Source of the DNA: JAUIAI01 sp963732405
Lineage (GTDB): Bacteria > Pseudomonadota > Gammaproteobacteria > Burkholderiales > Burkholderiaceae_E
Length of the DNA: 64,000 nt
NCBI GenBank assembly: GCA_963732405.1
Contig: CAVSZG010000004.1
Coordinates: 310,001 to 374,000 of the forward strand
Reading direction: 5' to 3'
The notes beneath the pieces were generated by a model. The model was not told where the DNA came from and did no database searches. It saw only the letters and a list, made by a program, of their open reading frames with translations. How positions within the stretch are numbered: the stretch's first letter is position 1; each line of letters starts with the position of its first letter. The translations under genes and the position numbers were made by a program. This document shows positions 1 through 8,371 of the stretch, one piece after another.

Positions 1-865
1 GCGAAATCTGTCGCATCTGAATGCCACGATGCCGGACCAGGACGGTTTCAGTGAGTCGGAACCTGTCGGCCAGGGTTTCCACCACATACACGCTGCGATG
101 CTGGCCGCCCGTACAACCGATGCCCACGGTCAGGTAGCTGCGGTGTTCACGGATGTAGGCGGGCAGCCAGTCGGTGAGATAGCGGGTGATGTCGCCGACC
201 ATGGTCTGCACTGATGCGTCGGCCGCCAGGTAGTCAGCCACGGGTTTGTCGCGGCCGGTCAGCGCGCGAAGTGGTGGCACATAGTAGGGATTGGGCAGAC
301 ATCGAACATCGAAGACCAGATCGGCATCCAGCGGGATGCCGTACTTGTAGGCGAATGACTGAAACACCAGCGTGATCGTGGTGCGGTCGGCCCCGACCAT
401 TTCGCGCAGCCATTGGCGCATCGAATTCGGATGCAGATCGCTGGTGTCCAGCGCATTGCCGATTTCCATCATGTCGGCCAGCAACTCGCGTTCGCCTTCG
501 ATGGATTCCTCCAGCGTCGGTGGCGGTTGATCGGCTGGCGCGCGCAGCGCCAGCGGATGGCGGCGTCGCGATTCGGAGTAACGCTGGATGAGCACATCAG
601 TGCGGGCATTCAGGAAGACCACCTTCACATCATGTCCGATGCGCGACAGCCCGTTGACGATCTCAGGCAGATCGGCGATGTCGCCTGCACGCGCGTCGAT
701 CGCCACCGCAACGCGATCGAGCCCGTTATCCTGCAAGGACATGACCACTTCGTGCAGAAACTTGAGCGGCAGGTTGTCGATGCAGAAATAGCCGTCGTCT
801 TCCAGCGCATTGGCGGCGATGGATTTGCCCGACCCGGAGATACCGGTCACGAGCACGACCTTCAT
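1..865 (-). CDS. rapZ: RNase adapter / nucleotide-binding protein RapZ (3' end cut by window edge)
   Basis: RapZ is a P-loop protein. In E. coli it guides RNase E to the small RNA GlmZ and so controls glucosamine-6-phosphate synthase; in other bacteria its role is less clear. Translating the minus strand from the ATG at 865 gives a start of MKVVLVTGISGSGKS with a Walker A motif (GISGSGKS), then DNLP, later FDVRCLPNP and the GCTGGQHRS signature of the C-terminal domain. About 288 residues are visible, ending RHRGIQMRQIS at the edge. E. coli RapZ ends close to the matching RHR motif, so only a few residues should be missing. It lies 34 bp downstream of hprK on the same strand, as last gene of the visible rpoN-hpf-ptsN-hprK-rapZ cluster. 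The identification is firm; the regulatory target in this organism is not known. Confidence 0.95.
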   Translation of the reverse strand, partial: MKVVLVTGISGSGKSIAANALEDDGYFCIDNLPLKFLHEVVMSLQDNGLDRVAVAIDARAGDIADLPEIVNGLSRIGHDVKVVFLNARTDVLIQRYSESRRRHPLALRAPADQPPPTLEESIEGERELLADMMEIGNALDTSDLHPNSMRQWLREMVGADRTTITLVFQSFAYKYGIPLDADLVFDVRCLPNPYYVPPLRALTGRDKPVADYLAADASVQTMVGDITRYLTDWLPAYIREHRSYLTVGIGCTGGQHRSVYVVETLADRFRLTETVLVRHRGIQMRQIS

Positions 866-899
866 GCGCGAACCTCGGCGACCGAACCGGCAGGCGCAA

Positions 900-1847
900 T
901 CATTGATCAGGATCGCTTCGGGAGGCTGACGCGATCGCCTGGCGCTGTCGTTCGACGAAGGCGGCGGTCGTGTCGATACCTCGCAACTGCATGACTGTGG
1001 TGCGCACCGCACCTTCGGTGAGTACCGCCAGATTCCGGCCCGCGGCAACCGGGATCACCATCTTGCGAACGGCCACGCCCAGCACGTCTTCGGTGATCGC
1101 CTCCAGGGGCAGGCGTTGGGCTTCATTCTCCATGTCGCTGCGTCGTTCCAGTTTGACGATGAGCTTGAGCCGCATCTTGCGACGCACCGAGGTCTCGCCA
1201 AAGATCGTCCGGATATCGAGCAGCCCCAGGCCACGCACCTCGAGCAGATTCTGCAACAGCGGCGGGCAGCGGCCTTCGATGGCATTGTCGGCCACGAGCG
1301 TGAATTCGACGACATCATCGGCGACCAGTCCGTGGCCACGGCTGATCAGTTCCAGCGCCAGTTCGCTCTTGCCCAACCCCGACTCACCAGCGATCAGGAC
1401 ACCCATACCCAGCACATCCATGAAAACGCCGTGCACCGTGGCCTGGCGCGCATTCGCGCGGGCCATCAACGAGCGCAGCGAGTCGATGACGCGCGCGGCC
1501 GGCTGACTGGAGCCCAGCACGGCGAGCTGATCGGCCCGGGCGTGGGCGAGCAGGAATTCGGGCGGTTGCAGGCTCTCGGCGAAAATCAGCGCCGGCGGAT
1601 GGCCCACCAGCAAGTCACGCATCAGCGCATTGCACTGCGCGCTCTCGAGGCGCTCGATATAGGCCATCTCGGGATGGCCGATCACGTGAATACGTCCGGG
1701 GTGAATCAGATTCAGGTGGCCGACCAGGTCGGCCGGCTCAAACCCGATAACCGAGATTTGTCGATCCGGGCTGTCCTGGCCACTGAGCCAGACCAGATCC
1801 AGGGCTAGCTCTCGCTCGCTGAACAGACCCTGGACCGTGAGCGACAT
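900..1847 (-). CDS. hprK: HPr kinase/phosphorylase
   Basis: HprK phosphorylates a serine of HPr-type phosphocarriers and also removes that phosphate. In proteobacteria it belongs to the nitrogen-type PTS and not to sugar catabolite repression. The 315-residue product has the usual length. An N-terminal domain (about 1-130) is followed by His139, the Walker A loop GESGLGKS (154-161), Asp177-Asp178, and the family signature LEVRGLG (203-209). The gene starts 12 bp after ptsN stops, so the two are probably co-transcribed and act on the same phosphorelay. The HPr-like carrier and enzyme I of the relay are not in the window. hprK beside ptsN and rapZ is typical of betaproteobacteria. Confidence 0.96.
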   Translation of the reverse strand: MSLTVQGLFSERELALDLVWLSGQDSPDRQISVIGFEPADLVGHLNLIHPGRIHVIGHPEMAYIERLESAQCNALMRDLLVGHPPALIFAESLQPPEFLLAHARADQLAVLGSSQPAARVIDSLRSLMARANARQATVHGVFMDVLGMGVLIAGESGLGKSELALELISRGHGLVADDVVEFTLVADNAIEGRCPPLLQNLLEVRGLGLLDIRTIFGETSVRRKMRLKLIVKLERRSDMENEAQRLPLEAITEDVLGVAVRKMVIPVAAGRNLAVLTEGAVRTTVMQLRGIDTTAAFVERQRQAIASASRSDPDQ

Positions 1848-1859
1848 GGTCCGGACCGA

Positions 1860-2330
1860 TCAGGCCGCCGGCCGGTATGGCGCCCAGTTCGACAGCGCCT
1901 GGTGCATGGCATCGGCGGTGGTCTGGGTCATCAGCGAATGGCGGACATTCTCGTCGGAGAGTAATTCGGCCAGCTCCGACAGGATTTCGAGGTGTTCCTC
2001 GTTGGCATTTTCAGGCACCAACAGAAACACCAGCAGACTGACTGGTGCGCCATCCGGCGCATCGAAAGGGATAGGCGTCTGCACCCTGACCACGGCAGCG
2101 AGCGCCTCTCTGAGGCCCTTGATGCGACCGTGCGGAATGGCAACGCCTTCACCGAGTCCGGTCGAGCCAAGGCGTTCTCGAGCAAACAATGAATCGAATA
2201 CCTTGTCGCGTTCGAGTTGATGGCTGCTCTCGAACATCAGACCGACTTGCTCGAACAACCGCTTCTTGCTGGTGACCGGCAGGTCCACCCGGATGTTTTC
2301 GGGTTTCAGCAGACGGGAGATCCGGTTCAT
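1860..2330 (-). CDS. ptsN: PTS IIA-like nitrogen-regulatory protein PtsN
   Basis: PtsN (EIIA-Ntr) is the terminal phosphoacceptor of the nitrogen-type PTS. In other proteobacteria it influences potassium transport, nitrogen and envelope functions through protein contacts. The 156-residue product starts MNRISRLLKPENI and carries the active-site histidine in GEGVAIPHGR. I chose the ATG at 2330 because family similarity begins there; a reading frame open to 2408 adds only 26 unrelated residues. The hpf gene upstream has its own terminator (2566-2598), so ptsN-hprK-rapZ should have a separate promoter in 2331-2565. The start codon overlaps the stop of a possible 41-codon upstream frame. Confidence 0.95.
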   Translation of the reverse strand: MNRISRLLKPENIRVDLPVTSKKRLFEQVGLMFESSHQLERDKVFDSLFARERLGSTGLGEGVAIPHGRIKGLREALAAVVRVQTPIPFDAPDGAPVSLLVFLLVPENANEEHLEILSELAELLSDENVRHSLMTQTTADAMHQALSNWAPYRPAA

Positions 2331-2452
2331 TGCTTCATGACCCCAAGAACTGAGCGCTGGCAACCCGAACCCGTCCGTCTCCCGAGACCCGGCTCGGCAG
2401 ATTGGCAAAGGTAGCGGGCTTCCGCCCCGTTAGTGAAATGCCGCCGCAACAT
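2327..2452 (-). CDS. Possible 41-residue upstream open reading frame of ptsN
   Basis: An ATG at 2452 on the minus strand follows a purine-rich GGGAGGAGA run, which is close to the start (about three bases of spacing). The frame stays open for 41 codons and ends in a TGA that overlaps the ptsN ATG. The predicted peptide is Arg- and Gly-rich, starts MLRRHFTNG and ends VLGVMKQ, and resembles no family I know. The layout would fit a leader peptide translationally coupled to ptsN. In GC-rich DNA a frame this short also arises by chance, so only the ribosome-site-like run and the exact stop/start overlap support it. Confidence 0.25.
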   Translation of the reverse strand: MLRRHFTNGAEARYLCQSAEPGLGRRTGSGCQRSVLGVMKQ

Positions 2453-2641
2453 TCTCCTCCCGGTCGATGTTGCTGTGCAGCACCCCATTGTGGATCATTT
2501 TCAATCTTCTGTCGCAACGTTCTGGCCGAATACCATGGCCAGAGGTGAGGAATTTCTCGCATTTGACAAAAATGAACCGGCAGCATCGCTACCGGTTCAC
2601 CCACCCAGGCCATGCCTGATGGCTGCATGGCTGCCTCAACT
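2331..2641. other. Intergenic region between hpf and ptsN (311 bp)
   Basis: This gap holds the hpf terminator (2566-2598), a 7-bp stem hairpin at about 2521-2543, and the leader of ptsN-hprK-rapZ with a possible upstream reading frame (2327-2452). On the minus strand the leader can fold locally: GGGC-GGAA-GCCC near 2418-2431, and a longer-range CCGAGCC/GGUUCGG pairing around 2361-2399. I found no convincing -35/-10 pair. Confidence 0.5.
2566..2598 (-). terminator. Rho-independent terminator of hpf
   Basis: On the minus strand an 11-bp stem (GAACCGGTAGC paired with GCTGCCGGTTC, one G-T wobble) with a 3-base loop is followed at once by ATTTTTGT. It lies 44 bp after the hpf stop. This is a textbook intrinsic terminator and separates hpf from ptsN. 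Confidence 0.85.
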
Positions 2642-2965
2642 TCACTCTTCAACCGGTTGATGTTTCAAGGATTCATGTCCATGGCTGGCGCGCTTGGACT
2701 TGTACTTGATCACCTGCCTGTCGAGCTTGTCGACCAGCGTGTCAATTGCCGCATAAAGGTCTTCGTCCACCGATTCCGCAAACAGGTCTTTCCCGCGAAC
2801 ATGGATATTGACCTCGGCCTTCTGGTCGAGCTTGTCGACCGAGAGCAGCATCTGGACATCGATCACATGATCGAAGTGTCTCGTGATGCGCTCGAGCTTG
2901 CCGATGGCGTAATCCCGTAGTGCCGGAGTGACACTGATGTGGTGACCGCTGATCGATAGATTCAT
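2642..2965 (-). CDS. hpf: Ribosome hibernation promoting factor (HPF/YfiA family)
   Basis: HPF binds the 30S decoding centre in slow or non-growing cells and helps ribosomes enter a dormant, dimeric state. The product starts MNLSISGHHISVTPALRDY and is 107 residues, so it is the short form without the long-HPF dimerisation tail. It shows the family beta-alpha-beta pattern with the conserved VNIHVRGKDLFAE stretch. I placed the start at 2965; a GTG 33 bases upstream would add residues unlike the family. It lies between rpoN and ptsN as in most proteobacteria. A strong terminator follows, so it probably ends the transcript that begins upstream of rpoN. Confidence 0.95.
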   Translation of the reverse strand: MNLSISGHHISVTPALRDYAIGKLERITRHFDHVIDVQMLLSVDKLDQKAEVNIHVRGKDLFAESVDEDLYAAIDTLVDKLDRQVIKYKSKRASHGHESLKHQPVEE

Positions 2966-3063
2966 GCAACCTCCTGTCGCCTGTATACACCGCGCCAACG
3001 GCGCGGACCGTCAACAAAAAACATCGATGGGCGATTGGATACGGCCGCGGGCGCCGAACATCC

Positions 3064-4632
3064 TTACAGCGTTTTGCGTTGCGATACCGGCGCGATCCGT
3101 AATGCTTCGCGATATTTCGCGACCGTTCGCCGAGCGACCACAAAACCCTGTTCGCCGAGCAATTGAGCAATTCGGTTATCGGATAAGGGGTGGGTCGAAT
3201 CCTCCGCAGAAATGAGCTGTCCAATGAGGGCACGGATTGCGGTACTCGATGCCGCGCCACCGCTGTCGGTGGCCACATGGCTGCCGAAGAAGTACTTCAG
3301 CTCGAAGGTGCCATGAGGGGTAAGCATGTACTTTTGAGTGGTGACCCGCGAAACCGTCGACTCGTGTAGGCCCAGTGTATCGGCTATTTCGCGAAGCACA
3401 AGTGGTCGCATCGCCACAGCACCATGGGAGAAAAAGGCATTCTGTCGGTCCACGATGGCCTCGGCCACCCGCAGAATGGTGTCGAACCGTTGCTGCACGT
3501 TCTTGATGAGCCAGCGGGCCTCCTGCAGCTGGCCCGACAGATTGCCGCTGATGCCCCGGTTGCGACGCAGGATGTCGGCATACATATCATTGACCCGCAG
3601 CCGGGGCATCACGTCCCGATTCAGGCGGACCAGCCATCCGTCCCGGCCGCGGCTGACCAGCACGTCGGGCACCACGAAATTGGACTCTGTCCGGGCGAAA
3701 GGCGCGCCGGGTCGGGGCGACAGCCCGACGATCAGGGCCTGGGCGCTGCGCAGCCGGTCGTCATTGCACTTGAGTACCCGCTTGAGCTTGTTGAAATCCT
3801 TGGCCGCGAGCGCATCCAGATGGGCATCGACGATGCGCCTGGCCAATTCCCGCGTGGCATCGGGATGCGCCGAATCCTCGAGCCGGTCAATCTGCAGCAG
3901 CAGACTTTCGCGCAGATCCTGGCCCCCGACCCCGGGCGGATCAAAGCTCTGGAGCAGCCGCAGGGCGGCGGCCACCTCGGACGGATCAATGTCGACCTCG
4001 GGCGGCAGCATCGCCTGGATCTCGTCCAGGCTGGTCTGCAGGTACCCGTCCTCATTGAGTTCGTCGATCAGCAATTCGACGAGCACCCGGTCGCGCGGGC
4101 TCGCCGTGGTCGCCCGCAATTGCTCCATCAGGTGCTCATGCAGGGTGGGCTGGGAGCCCGCCAGTTGCGGGTAGTCCGAATCATCGTCGCCGTTGTCGCC
4201 GCGTGCGCCGGCGCCACGGCTCTGCCAGTCACCACCCAGGCCGTCCATCGAATCGGCCCGGTCGCTGCCGTTGGTGTCTTCACGACCGCCATCCTGATCC
4301 GGCTCACCCCGCTCGCCGGCGCCGGCCGGCTCGGCATGACCGGCTTCCTCGAGGCCGCCCGTCCCATTTCGCATCTCGCCGGCCGTCTTGGACCAGGCCT
4401 CGGCCGCCGCGTCCGGTCCCTCGCCGGCACCGGACAGGCTGCCGTTGGGGGCAAGCCTCAGGGCGCTGTCGAGCGGATCATCGGCCCGCTCCAGCATCGG
4501 ATTGTCCGACAAAGCCTGGTCGATTTCCTGGCCAAGCTCAAGCGTCGACATTTGTAACAGTCTGATCGACTGTTGCAGCTGAGGGGTCAGCGTGAGCTGC
4601 TGGCTGAATCGAAGTTGCAGTGACGGCTTCAT
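3064..4632 (-). CDS. rpoN: RNA polymerase sigma-54 factor
   Basis: RpoN directs RNA polymerase to -24/-12 promoters, which need an AAA+ enhancer-binding activator. The 522-residue product has the glutamine-rich region I at the N-terminus (LRFSQQLTLTPQLQQSIRLL), an acidic low-complexity region II (about 75-160), the core-binding domain, a helix-turn-helix, and the C-terminal RpoN box (ARRTVAKYRE). The start at 4632 is set by the MKPSLQLRF terminus; the frame runs open 36 codons further without similarity. It lies 181 bp downstream of lptB, the order seen across proteobacteria. No sigma-54 activator gene is in the window. Confidence 0.97.
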   Translation of the reverse strand: MKPSLQLRFSQQLTLTPQLQQSIRLLQMSTLELGQEIDQALSDNPMLERADDPLDSALRLAPNGSLSGAGEGPDAAAEAWSKTAGEMRNGTGGLEEAGHAEPAGAGERGEPDQDGGREDTNGSDRADSMDGLGGDWQSRGAGARGDNGDDDSDYPQLAGSQPTLHEHLMEQLRATTASPRDRVLVELLIDELNEDGYLQTSLDEIQAMLPPEVDIDPSEVAAALRLLQSFDPPGVGGQDLRESLLLQIDRLEDSAHPDATRELARRIVDAHLDALAAKDFNKLKRVLKCNDDRLRSAQALIVGLSPRPGAPFARTESNFVVPDVLVSRGRDGWLVRLNRDVMPRLRVNDMYADILRRNRGISGNLSGQLQEARWLIKNVQQRFDTILRVAEAIVDRQNAFFSHGAVAMRPLVLREIADTLGLHESTVSRVTTQKYMLTPHGTFELKYFFGSHVATDSGGAASSTAIRALIGQLISAEDSTHPLSDNRIAQLLGEQGFVVARRTVAKYREALRIAPVSQRKTL

Positions 4633-4813
4633 CGGGCTCCAGTGAGGGGATACCGATAAGCCAGACGGGCAGTGATGGCAAGGCATCGCCGACGAGCGAC
4701 CCTGCGGCCGGGTGCAGCGGGTCGATACGCAGGCAGCCACGCGATGACGGCGCGCCGATCAGGGGCTGGATCTCAGGCAGGAGACCGGCTCGTCATCCGA
4801 CGAGGCGGCAGTA

Positions 4814-5737
4814 TTACATCGAGAAATGCTCGCCCAGGTAATACCGGCGCACATCCTCGTTCTTGACCACGTCCTGAGGTACCCCTGAAGCAAGAACGGT
4901 ACCAGCCCGGATGATATACGCGCGATCGCAAATGCCAAGGGTCTCCCGGACGTTGTGGTCGGTGATTAACACGCCGATGCCGCGGTCCTTGAGAAACTTG
5001 ACGATGCGTTGAATCTCGATCACCGCGATCGGGTCGACGCCGGCGAAGGGTTCGTCGAGCAGGATGAATCGGGGTGAGTTGGCCAGCGCCCTGGCGATTT
5101 CGACGCGCCGGCGTTCCCCTCCCGACAGTGATATGGCCGCATTCGTGCGGATATGGTCGATCTGCAATTCGTCCAGCAGTTCGTCCAGCCGCTCGCGCAC
5201 CGTGCGGCGCCCCAAGGACCGGCCCCGGGCGTCAACCTGCAGTTCGAGAACCGCCTGGATGTTTTCCTGGACGGTGAGCTTGCGGAACACCGAGGCCTCC
5301 TGGGGCAGGTAGCCCAGCCCCAGCCGCGCCCGTTGGTGGATCGCCAGCCGCCCCAGGGGAACGCCCGACAGCTCGATGCTGCCCCCGTCGCTATGGACCA
5401 GGCCGACGATCATGTAGAAGCAGGTGGTCTTTCCGGCCCCGTTGGGTCCGAGCAGGCCCACTACCTCGCCGGGGCCGACCGAGAGGCTGACGTCCTGAAC
5501 GACCTGGCGTCCGTGGTAGGTCTTGCGCAGGTTGCGAACCAGGAGCCCATCGGCGACCGGCTCGACCGGCTCGACCGGCTCGACCGGCTCGACCCGGTCG
5601 GCCGGCGGCAGTTCATCCATGGTGCGATCCGCACCGGTGGACGGACCCGCGATGGCGGGCAGTCGGCCCAGCGCGGCACTGATGCCGGTCACGGCGATAT
5701 CGGCCAGCTCTCCTGAGTCGCTGCGTCGCAGCTTCAT
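4814..5737 (-). CDS. lptB: LPS export ABC transporter ATP-binding protein, with N-terminal extension
   Basis: LptB is the cytoplasmic ATPase that, with LptFG, extracts lipopolysaccharide from the inner membrane and drives it along the LptC-LptA bridge. The ABC domain begins near residue 64 and has Walker A GPNGAGKTT, the signature LSGGERRR, Walker B FILLDEPFAGVDP and the switch histidine in ITDHN. The predicted protein is 307 residues against about 240 usual for the family. The extra roughly 62 residues include a VEPVEPVEPVEPV run from a 9-bp repeat. The long start is favoured because its ATG overlaps the lptA stop (ATGA), implying translational coupling. A later ATG before MDELPPADR is the alternative. 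Confidence 0.93.
   Translation of the reverse strand: MKLRRSDSGELADIAVTGISAALGRLPAIAGPSTGADRTMDELPPADRVEPVEPVEPVEPVADGLLVRNLRKTYHGRQVVQDVSLSVGPGEVVGLLGPNGAGKTTCFYMIVGLVHSDGGSIELSGVPLGRLAIHQRARLGLGYLPQEASVFRKLTVQENIQAVLELQVDARGRSLGRRTVRERLDELLDELQIDHIRTNAAISLSGGERRRVEIARALANSPRFILLDEPFAGVDPIAVIEIQRIVKFLKDRGIGVLITDHNVRETLGICDRAYIIRAGTVLASGVPQDVVKNEDVRRYYLGEHFSM
5555..5590. repeat. 9-bp tandem repeat (about 4 units) inside lptB
   Basis: The unit gaccggctc (plus strand) occurs four times in a row. In the lptB reading frame it encodes Val-Glu-Pro units. Because the unit length is a multiple of three, slippage would change the length of the N-terminal linker without a frameshift. Confidence 0.9.
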
Positions 5738-6504
5738 GGGTCACGCCGCTGCTGTGCCGGCAGCGCCATCGCCGGCGTCAAGGCGACCGGGTTGGCACTG
5801 CTGCGTGGATCGGCGGCATTGCTGCCCGGTGTCGAGCCGCTGTCGGTGTCGGTGTCGGCTGCGGGTTTGCCGGTGTTTCCCGGTGTCGCGCCGGGCCGGG
5901 TCTTGTCGTTAACCTGGCTGCGCGGCTGGATCACCACCCGCACCCGCCCCTGGGATTGACTATCCGACCCGCCGGCCTTGCCGCCATCAACCGTGAAGAA
6001 GTCGTTCGCGCTCTGATAGACGATCCGGGCACCCCTGACCATATCGGGCGCCTGCCCGACCCGCTGGCGCTGTAATCGGGCACCCCCCAGGATGACCAGT
6101 TCCTGGGTCGAGTTGTTGTAGCGCATCTCGATGCCTTCCCCCTCGGCAATCTCGCCCGCGCCGGCGCGGCGCTGTACGAAGGTGGCCGGCCTGCCCGTCG
6201 CGACGGCGGTCTGTTCGCCTTTGGCATTCTGGCGCAGCACCAGTTCGTCAGCCCGGATCTCGATGTCGCCGCGAACCAGGACGACATTGCCCTTGAAGGT
6301 GTTGATCCGTTGGCGGTCGTCATAGAGCATCCGGTCCGATTCGACGGTAATCGCCTCGACGGCATTGCCACGGGCTGCCGGCGCCGGTTTCGCATCGGCG
6401 GCAAGTACGGGGCCGATCGGCGCGAGCATCAGCAGCAGACAGCAGGCGGACAGGACATTGCGCAAGATGGAGAGTGTGGTCGGAATCGGCAACGAAGCGA
6501 ACAT
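5734..6504 (-). CDS. lptA: LPS transport periplasmic protein LptA
   Basis: LptA forms the periplasmic part of the LPS bridge between inner-membrane LptC and outer-membrane LptD. The 256-residue product begins MFASLPIPTTLSIL with a hydrophobic signal peptide cleaved near VLAADA. A beta-jellyroll OstA-like domain follows (about 50-175: AITVESDRMLYDD, FKGNVVLVRGDIEIRADEL, MRYNNSTQEL). The last 80 or so residues are Pro/Ala/Asp-rich and probably disordered. I chose 6504 because the signal peptide starts there; the frame is open 75 codons further with no similarity. Its stop overlaps the lptB start, and lptC ends 22 bp upstream. Confidence 0.92.
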   Translation of the reverse strand: MFASLPIPTTLSILRNVLSACCLLLMLAPIGPVLAADAKPAPAARGNAVEAITVESDRMLYDDRQRINTFKGNVVLVRGDIEIRADELVLRQNAKGEQTAVATGRPATFVQRRAGAGEIAEGEGIEMRYNNSTQELVILGGARLQRQRVGQAPDMVRGARIVYQSANDFFTVDGGKAGGSDSQSQGRVRVVIQPRSQVNDKTRPGATPGNTGKPAADTDTDSGSTPGSNAADPRSSANPVALTPAMALPAQQRRDP

Positions 6505-6526
6505 CGATAGGGGGCCATTGTGCCAA

Positions 6527-7231
6527 TCAAGGGGCGCGGGAGGAAACGCCGGCTCGGTCGGCGCTCGACGACGTTGGCATTGGCAGGGCGGGAGAGGGCC
6601 GGTCTTCGGACCCGGCCGGGGTGTCGTCAGGCCCGTCGGGAGCGCTCTCGGTTGCGTCGGGCCATTCGCCCCGGACCTGCGCGGCGAGTCTGAATGTCCG
6701 CTCGATATTATCGAAGTCCATGCCAACACCCGTCAAGCGAGTCGGGCCGTGGGTGATCCTGACGGGCAGGTCGGTGCGCGCGGTTTCACTGTCGGCACTG
6801 ATGACCAGTCTTTCGGTGCGCACGACCAGGGTTGGATCATTCGCATCGGCCTGGCGTTCCAGTATCACGTCACCGGTCAGCACCGTGGCCGACGCATCCT
6901 GGTTGGCCGTGGCAGTCAATGCCCGCACGGTCAGGCGGGGACGCGTTGGATCCAGGCTGACCAGCAACGGGTTTCGGAATTCGCTGGAACCATCGATCGG
7001 GAAATGCATCATGCTGTCGGCGGACATCCGGAACACCGGCTCGCCCAGGTGATCAAGGCGGGTCAGGGCGACACCTTCGACGAACATGTCCGGTACGTTC
7101 GAGTGCGTCTGAATGGCCGTGCCGCCCGGTCGATTTGCCCAGACCGCCAGGTAATAGGTCGCCGCACCGAGCACCAGCAGGAACAGGATCGACGCAATCG
7201 CAGCCAGGCGATCGTACAGGCGCGGCGTCAT
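6527..7231 (-). CDS. lptC: LPS export system protein LptC
   Basis: LptC is a bitopic inner-membrane protein that receives LPS from LptB2FG and passes it to LptA. The 234-residue product has one N-terminal membrane segment (about residues 9-31) and a periplasmic beta-jellyroll with motifs typical of the family (YLAVWANRP, EGVALTRLD, FRMSADSMMHFP). A Pro/Ser/Asp-rich tail of about 40 residues makes it somewhat longer than usual. It starts only 4 bp after kdsD stops, where most relatives carry kdsC in between. Confidence 0.9.
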   Translation of the reverse strand: MTPRLYDRLAAIASILFLLVLGAATYYLAVWANRPGGTAIQTHSNVPDMFVEGVALTRLDHLGEPVFRMSADSMMHFPIDGSSEFRNPLLVSLDPTRPRLTVRALTATANQDASATVLTGDVILERQADANDPTLVVRTERLVISADSETARTDLPVRITHGPTRLTGVGMDFDNIERTFRLAAQVRGEWPDATESAPDGPDDTPAGSEDRPSPALPMPTSSSADRAGVSSRAP

Positions 7232-7235
7232 CGGG

Positions 7236-8261
7236 TCAGACCACCCGCGCGGCGAGCATGTCCTGGAAATTGAGCGCCCCGATCAGGCGTTCGTCTTCGT
7301 CGACCACCAGCAACTGGCCGATGCGCTTCTGCTCCATGAGGTAGACGGCTTCGGCGGCCAGCATGTCCGGATGAACCCGGGTGGGATCCGGCGTCATCAC
7401 TGCATCCACCCGCAGCGCGCGGATGTCGTCGCCGGCCATCAGCAGGCGGCGCAGGTCGCCGTCGGTGAGCGTGCCCACCAGTCGGCCATCGGCGTCGATC
7501 ACGCCGGTGATGCCCAGACGCTTGCGCGAGATTTCGACGATGGCTTCTGCGAGCGGCGCCAGGGGGCCGATTCGGGGCAACTCATCACCGACATGCATGA
7601 TGTCCCTAACCTGGGTCAGCAGACGTCGACCCAGCGCGCCGCCCGGATGCGAGCGCGCAAAGTCGTCCGGGCTGAAGTTTCGCGCCTCGAGTACGGCGAC
7701 CGCCAGCGCGTCGCCCAGCGCGAGCGCAGCCGTCGTGCTCGCGGTGGGGGCGAGATTCATCGGGCAGGCCTCGCGCTCGACGCTGGTGCTCAGATGAACG
7801 TCGGCCCAACGCGCGAGCGCCGAGTCAGGCGAGCCGGTCATGGCGATCAGCCGGGCCCCCTGGCGCTTGATCAGGGGCACGATGCGCACGAGTTCTTCGG
7901 TGGAGCCCGAGTTGGACAGGCAGAGAAAGACATCGTCGGGGGCGACCATGCCCAGATCGCCGTGGCTGGCCTCGGCGGGATGCACGAAGAATGATCGTGT
8001 CCCGGTCGATGCGAAGGTCGCCGCCAGTTTGCGGGCGATATGCCCGGACTTGCCAATGCCGCTGACCACCAGTCGACCGCGGCACGACAGGATCAGTTCA
8101 CAGGCCCGCACGAAATCCGCATCGACCGACGCACTCATGCGTTGCACCGCTTCGGCCTCGATGCTCAGCACAGTCAGTGCCCGCTCGCACAGCGCCCGGG
8201 CATCGAGCCGGGCGAGGAGTGCAGGCGGATCGTCGCGACCGGTTGCGAAAGACGGGTTCAT
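7236..8261 (-). CDS. kdsD: D-arabinose-5-phosphate isomerase (KdsD/KpsF family)
   Basis: KdsD converts ribulose-5-phosphate to arabinose-5-phosphate, the first step to Kdo, the inner-core sugar of LPS. The 341-residue product has an N-terminal SIS sugar-isomerase domain (VVSGIGKSGHIARKLAATFASTG, split here only for description; HPAEASHGDLGM; LSNSGSTEE) and two C-terminal CBS domains (about 215-340: DIMHVGDELPRI, GTLTDGDLRRLL). The ATG at 8261 is preferred: a TATACT -10-like element on the minus strand at 8295-8300 would leave no leader for the alternative ATG at 8288. It heads the lpt-rpoN cluster and diverges from the antiporter gene. Confidence 0.95.
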   Translation of the reverse strand: MNPSFATGRDDPPALLARLDARALCERALTVLSIEAEAVQRMSASVDADFVRACELILSCRGRLVVSGIGKSGHIARKLAATFASTGTRSFFVHPAEASHGDLGMVAPDDVFLCLSNSGSTEELVRIVPLIKRQGARLIAMTGSPDSALARWADVHLSTSVEREACPMNLAPTASTTAALALGDALAVAVLEARNFSPDDFARSHPGGALGRRLLTQVRDIMHVGDELPRIGPLAPLAEAIVEISRKRLGITGVIDADGRLVGTLTDGDLRRLLMAGDDIRALRVDAVMTPDPTRVHPDMLAAEAVYLMEQKRIGQLLVVDEDERLIGALNFQDMLAARVV

Positions 8262-8371
8262 TACCGTTGAGGAAGAAGGCTCGGGCATCCGCGCAGTATA
8301 AGCGCTGGGCATGGCGTGGCATCGGCGCCCGCAAGCACGCGAAAGCCGCGCGGGTCGGTTACATTGACAGC

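Noticed and set aside
3424..4557. A 377-codon plus-strand open frame
   Set aside because: It is antisense to rpoN. Region I and the RpoN box confirm the minus-strand gene.
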